A stretch of 64,000 nt of DNA from Acanthochromis polyacanthus. Lineage: Eukaryota; Chordata; Actinopteri; Pomacentridae. The stretch is from the NCBI RefSeq assembly GCF_021347895.1, contig NC_067127.1, positions 19,750,984 through 19,814,983 of the forward strand, written 5' to 3'. Both the position numbers and the translations under genes were made by a program. Shown one piece after another: positions 59,549 through 64,000 of the stretch; the stretch's first letter is position 1, and every line of letters starts with the position of its first letter. Below the pieces are notes generated by a model that saw nothing but the letters and a program-made list of their open reading frames with translations, had not been told where the DNA came from and ran no database searches.

Positions 59549-60350
59549 GAGAGAAGCCCCTTCCACTTTGGCCCTGCCCTTTTACTCTGCAGGCCTGCCG
59601 GCCCTGCTGCCATCCCCCTCTAAACTCCTCTGTGTCCCAGCAAAGGCCCACAACAACCAGACAGGATTGGGAAGACATGATTCACGTATATGTGAGAATA
59701 AGATGAAGTTGCCTGTATTTGTACTGTACATAATGTAGCCGCACTACCAAAAATACGATTAAAGCATCCTTCTGTCATACTGTCCTGGTATTGATGACAA
59801 ATTCTACAGATAGGTAATCATTTGACTGGCCCGAGTCCCCATCATACCCCTTTTCTGACATGTCAGAGATGACTCCTTTATTCGGTCCTCTGAATGCAGG
59901 TTCATGAGAACTGTGTGTGTGTAGAGTAAGTGAATGTCGGTTTCTCTGCGTTCCTACAGCAGGGTTGGAAAATGAATCGGTTCCATTTAGGTTTCTGTTT
60001 GATTGGACCTTTTCTGTTTATTTTTTTTCTTCAGTGATGATTTTTCTGTCTTTCTCAGTGTGTGTCAGTCTCTGTCCCCATTTGAAGATGTTTTTCATTT
60101 TTCTCACCACCCTCTGCACAAGTGTCTCAACTGTCCAGCATCCAAATTCCAGTGCAACAGTATATGTACATAAACATTATGTATATATATATATGTAAAA
60201 TCTGATTTGCCAGTTCGGTTGTGTTCAATACTTTATTGAAACGGTCTTGACTCTTTATCTTTGCATTAAATTTGTGGCTGAAGACAACTGTAAGTTTGTT
60301 GCTCAATGTGTAACACTTAAACTGAAAATAAATATTGTACTACCAGACTC
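59549..60350 (+). other. rab1a: rab1a 3' UTR
   Basis: Two polyadenylation signals are visible, ATTAAA near 59758 and AATAAA near 60330, so short and long 3' UTRs of about 0.2 and 0.8 kb are likely. A short (AT)n tract lies at about 60183-60194. Confidence 0.6.
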
Positions 60351-60699
60351 TATGAAATGGAAGGGCGTGTCTGCATTTTATGGTAAGATGTAGAAAACCC
60401 GTTTGATTTATTTATTCTACAGCCATTTGGCATATCTCCTGCTAGATATATAGGGTCTACAAACTGTCGTGTGTAATCTCAGTGCAGATTTGCATATATA
60501 AAATACAATGTTCTCTTGTTTTCATAATAAAGACAACTGAAATCATTCTGAAAGTAGCTCTGAGACCAGTGTTTGCTGTGTGGTAGAATTGTACTTAAAT
60601 GCATCTGCATGAAGGTCTCATCACAAGACAGTGTATGACAGAGAATTTTGAGGGTCAGTGCCACCTCTACTGGCACCCATCTGAAACTACAACAGCATC

Positions 60700-61155
60700 A
60701 GCACAACAGTAACATTAGAAACTAGAAAAGCACTCAGAGAGTGCAGACCTCCGCCAAGGATAGAGAGGAAAACAGGAAACCCATGCAGTAAAGGATCATG
60801 AGCTGGAATCAAACCTGCGTCTCTAACACAGTTCTGTTTATGAATCACCTTCTTAACCAGTTGAGCTATCTGGACACCTTGTTCCAATTTGTTGGATGAC
60901 ATACTAACCTATGTTTTTTTTGTCATATTTTGGACCACATACTAAACCACATACTAGAAAATTCAAAGTGATCCAGAATCCAGGATCCTTTCTGGATTGC
61001 CACCAAAATTAAATCAGGTCTTCCTCTTACCATAGTCTACATCCCCTGAAAATTAAATCTGAATCTGACCAGGCGTTTTTGAGTTATCTTGCTAACAGAC
61101 AGACAGACGGACACACAAACGCCGGGTGTCACATAACCTCCTTGGTGGAGGTAAT
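60700..61155 (-). mobile_element. tRNA-derived SINE-like repeat
   Basis: On the minus strand an A box (TAGCTCAACTGG, 60868-60857) and a B box (GGTTTGATTCC, 60815-60805) are spaced as in a tRNA gene. They are followed by CTTGGCGGAGGTCTGCACTC. The far end (61128-61150) has the related inverted text ACATAACCTCCTTGGTGGAG. The head folds poorly as a tRNA, so a functional tRNA is unlikely. Confidence 0.6.
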
Positions 61156-61204
61156 CAACATTCAGCCATAAAATTATTAAGCTACATGAATTAAACATCA
61201 GATA

Positions 61205-61271
61205 CACTACCGTCCAAATGTTTGGGGAAATGTACTTATTTTTGAAATATTTTTTTTCAATGAAGACAACT
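61205..61271 (+). mobile_element. MITE, copy E (5' fragment)
   Basis: CACTACCGTCCAAATGTTTG through TTTCAATGAAGACAAC matches the left end of the family; the rest is missing. Confidence 0.7.
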
Positions 61272-61494
61272 GCTTCACAGTGTGTGGATAGAGTCAGTAG
61301 CTCCTGGCAGCATACAATTTCCTGTAATTGCTCATGTAACACCGCATGCTGTTCACTGAGCGCAATATATATTTTGACTACTAGATGTCAGTAATACGCC
61401 AGAGAATTCACATACATTTCAAAACAAAATTTTTCTCTGTAATAACATCAAAATCTCTGCAAAGAAGCATATCCTCTGCGACCGCTACAGCTGG

Positions 61495-61960
61495 TGAGGC
61501 AGAAATCGCATAAATATGTTTTAATGTTTGGTCCTGATTGGCTGTTAAACCCATATACTCTGCTGATACTGCAGCTGATAAAACGGATTTTCGACAACTG
61601 ATCATTCTTGTGGTATTTATTACTGAGATTATTCAATGAAAAGCATTAATTTCACTTTGATTTGCCAGAAAATTAAGATGATATCTTGCATTATGAGACA
61701 GTGTCAGATCCAAATGCACTTCAATATAATATCGTATTTAAATAGAAGTTTAAAGTTTAACAGTTGTAATGTGCAGCTGTCCTTTAGAATATACGGCTGC
61801 ATTGATCGGTCGAGATAAATATATTACGTTCAACCGGTCTTGCATTATTATTATTTATTTTTTTACCGTCATACATTTTATATTTCTCATTGTTGACTGA
61901 AGCAGTTACACAAATTGTTTCATTTTGTACGGAAGAAGAGTGGCAGACACCCACTTTAAA
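61495..61960. repeat. Unclassified dispersed repeat, copy 3
   Basis: It contains the same blocks as 56212-56690 and ends near an A homopolymer (about 61958-61975). Confidence 0.65.
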
Positions 61961-62249
61961 AAAAAAAAAAAAAAAGGCCTATGGCTTATCCGTTTCCGGT
62001 ATGTTCGCGGGAAATCTCATCTTAGATAAGGTGCGGCACACATTTCCATCTGGAGGGGTACTTTAGTTGTTTAACTGTTTTTTGGGGGGGGGTAGTGAAA
62101 TGGTGTGTAAGCGATGAAATAATTTTTCACTTAACTGTTTAAGCATTTTACATGCTGTGTGTATTCCCACGGTGGTATTAACGTCCAAAATAATGCAATA
62201 TATACTGTTATAAATCACACGTCTCCCTATTACAAGCATTGGGTTCGTC

Positions 62250-62771
62250 CTAACTGGCGCGAAATAAAGTAGCCCCGCCCCTCAGCTGCGTCAAGTCGTA
62301 GAGTGTGTATACAAATTGGCGGCAGCGACGTTATTTTTACTTTCATAATAAAAGATTATGGAGACCCCTCCAGGGACTTGTCGACGTAATGATAGCAGAC
62401 TTGCTTTTATTTTGAAGGGTGCTGACCGGACGTACTCGTGAAGTTTGTCGCTGGAACCACAGTCTGACGGAGACGCATGCTGTGTCCTCTGCAGAGTAGT
62501 TACGTGTAGTTTAAACGAGGCTAATTTTACATGTTTGCACAGTTTTAGATACAGTTTTGCAATATAGTGCTATATCTGCACTCCTGCATACGGGTGAACT
62601 TTCTCATAACCACTAGCCAGTTAGTGTTTAGCCAGCAAAATTAGCTACAGCACTGTTAGATAGCCTCCTGTGTAACTGCCTCTGTGTTGTGCAAAGACTT
62701 TTTTTCCTAAACGTTATTGAAAAACCTTGAAGTCCCCTCGTATCAGCTTCGGTGTTTTCAACCATGAGTTG
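62250..62771 (+). promoter_or_regulatory. Possible promoter and first coding exon of an unknown gene
   Basis: A GC box (GCCCCGCCCC, about 62274) lies in a locally CpG-richer stretch. The sequence ACCATGAGTTGG at 62761 has a good start context, and a strong donor GTAAGT begins at 62772. This would give a first coding exon of eight bases (62764-62771, Met-Ser-Trp). No second exon was identified before 64000, so the gene is unnamed. Confidence 0.35.
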
Positions 62772-64000
62772 GTAAGTGAAATGTTTGTTGTTTATATTTT
62801 ACGTCACACTAAACGACGTACTTGTTAGTTTAGCTGTTTATGTTTCGAAGAAAAGTTTACCAACTACCTACTTACAAAGAGCATCCATACTGTGGCAGTC
62901 TTGAATTTCCAATGACTCCTATAACTCATACTTTTCTGGGATGGAATCATTGAAAGCAGGACTCCTGACTAACTTTTCTCCTGGTAGAAATGGTGCTGCC
63001 AACTTTTATGGCTGGTCACACCAGCAAATAATTTCTTCGCCCAACCTCCTTATTCAGTTTCATCATTGCCACTGCTATTAATCCACCATGCATGCTGAAA
63101 GCAGATGTTTTTGCATAACCAAGTTATGTTGTATTGTTGACTTAATGTGTAAAGGTTTTTAATCTGAAAATATGCATTTTGTCACCAGTCGTCTTGTGTT
63201 GTCATTCATGAGTTGGGCACATGCTAACACTGAACATCTGCTTTATCGGTAAATCCTACATTGTACCGATGTTCCCTAAACGCCTCACATGCAGGTTCCG
63301 GTCGATTCTGCCAGGTGGTTGCAGTTTATCACCTGTGGGGTGTGTGTAACCAGAGATTTGTTGGAAACGGTGAAAAAAGAAGGACAATTGCAGGAAAATT
63401 CCAGGAAAGTTCTGGAAAAATCCCCAGAAATAGAATTTCTTTTACTATTTACTTTACAAAAATTGCAACAAAACAAAAAAACTGTACAATATTTCCCAAA
63501 TGCCCTCAGGTCAGTTCTCAAGACTAACTTTTCTCTAGCTGCACAGTCAGTGGGTCGCACCTCCCACCTGGTCACAGGAGAAACCCCTCACTAGCTGAAC
63601 ATTTGCTAATCGACAGAAAAACATTTACTGATGCTCCCTGAACGCCTCACTGTGCAGGTAATGGTAGGTGCTGATAATGTGGCCGCGGTGTGCTCGGATA
63701 GTTGTATGAGGAAAATAGTTTGATAAACTGTTCTAATCTCAGTTTTTTTCAAATTAGACTGAATGATCTCATCCACATGTGCTGTTATATGAACAGAAGA
63801 AGCGCATATAAACACAAAAAAGACGGTCGTTTTCGTGTAGTGATTAGAAGCTAAAATCATGATTGTGATTAATAATGATTTAACTTTGCAATCCTACTGC
63901 TGAGCTAGCCATTCTAACTTGCCTCCTCTTTCCTCAGTTCTGTTAGAGGAAGGCATAACAGCTAAATATCTTGTTTTAAGCATCAGACAGGAACAGACTG
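62772..64000. other. Gene-free right end
   Basis: No gene was recognised. Two copies of a short phrase (CCCTAAACGCCTCAC at about 63270 and CCCTGAACGCCTCAC at about 63634) mark a local duplication. If the exon at 62764 is real, this is its first intron. Confidence 0.45.

Noticed and set aside
60790..60880. A genuine tRNA gene
   Set aside because: Box spacing is tRNA-like, but stem pairing looks poor and the sequence continues into a dispersed repeat.
62358..62441. Short frame starting METPPGTCRRND upstream of the start at 62764
   Set aside because: Only about 27 codons, ends in a stop, has no clear donor in frame and no recognised homology; at most an upstream ORF.

Overview
The window is AT-rich vertebrate nuclear DNA with split genes and a dense mix of DNA transposons, SINEs and LINE fragments of the kind found in ray-finned fish. 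DANA-like SINEs, Tc1-like, hAT-like and TTAA-type elements and a Ty3/gypsy-type LTR element all point to a teleost, probably a percomorph (inference from repeat style). No bacterial, organellar or CRISPR features are present.

Four genes can be assembled exon by exon, all on the plus strand, and three are recognised with high confidence: tlx1 (17101-21370, TLX-class homeobox factor), sdhaf4 (29903-32194, succinate dehydrogenase assembly factor), cep68 (36671-43311, centrosome linker protein) and rab1a (48141-59548, ER-Golgi Rab GTPase). A fifth candidate, an unrecognised small gene of about four exons, lies at 316-1606. A minimal first coding exon of a further unknown gene may start at 62764. 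The plus-strand genes do not form a pathway. cep68-rab1a is a conserved neighbour pair (human 2p14).

Layout: 1-1606 MITE end and unknown gene; 1607-8900 gene-free, with Tc1, SINE and LINE remnants and a long palindrome; 8899-14928 a hAT-like element split by a 5.56 kb LTR element (9353-14908) whose interior is almost entirely GC-rich minisatellite; 14929-17100 AT-rich, repeat-poor DNA upstream of tlx1, a candidate regulatory region; 17101-22500 tlx1; 22600-29700 gene-free with LINE, Tc1 and piggyBac remnants and dinucleotide tracts; then sdhaf4, a nested Tc1/SINE/LINE block, cep68, a nested MITE block (45806-46899), rab1a, and a repeat-bearing right flank.

No clearly new molecular system is present. 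The items most worth a second look are the non-autonomous LTR element with its proline-rich minisatellite interior, the uncharacterised gene at the left edge, a tandem splice acceptor in tlx1, and a one-base frame break in tlx1 exon 1 that is probably an assembly error.
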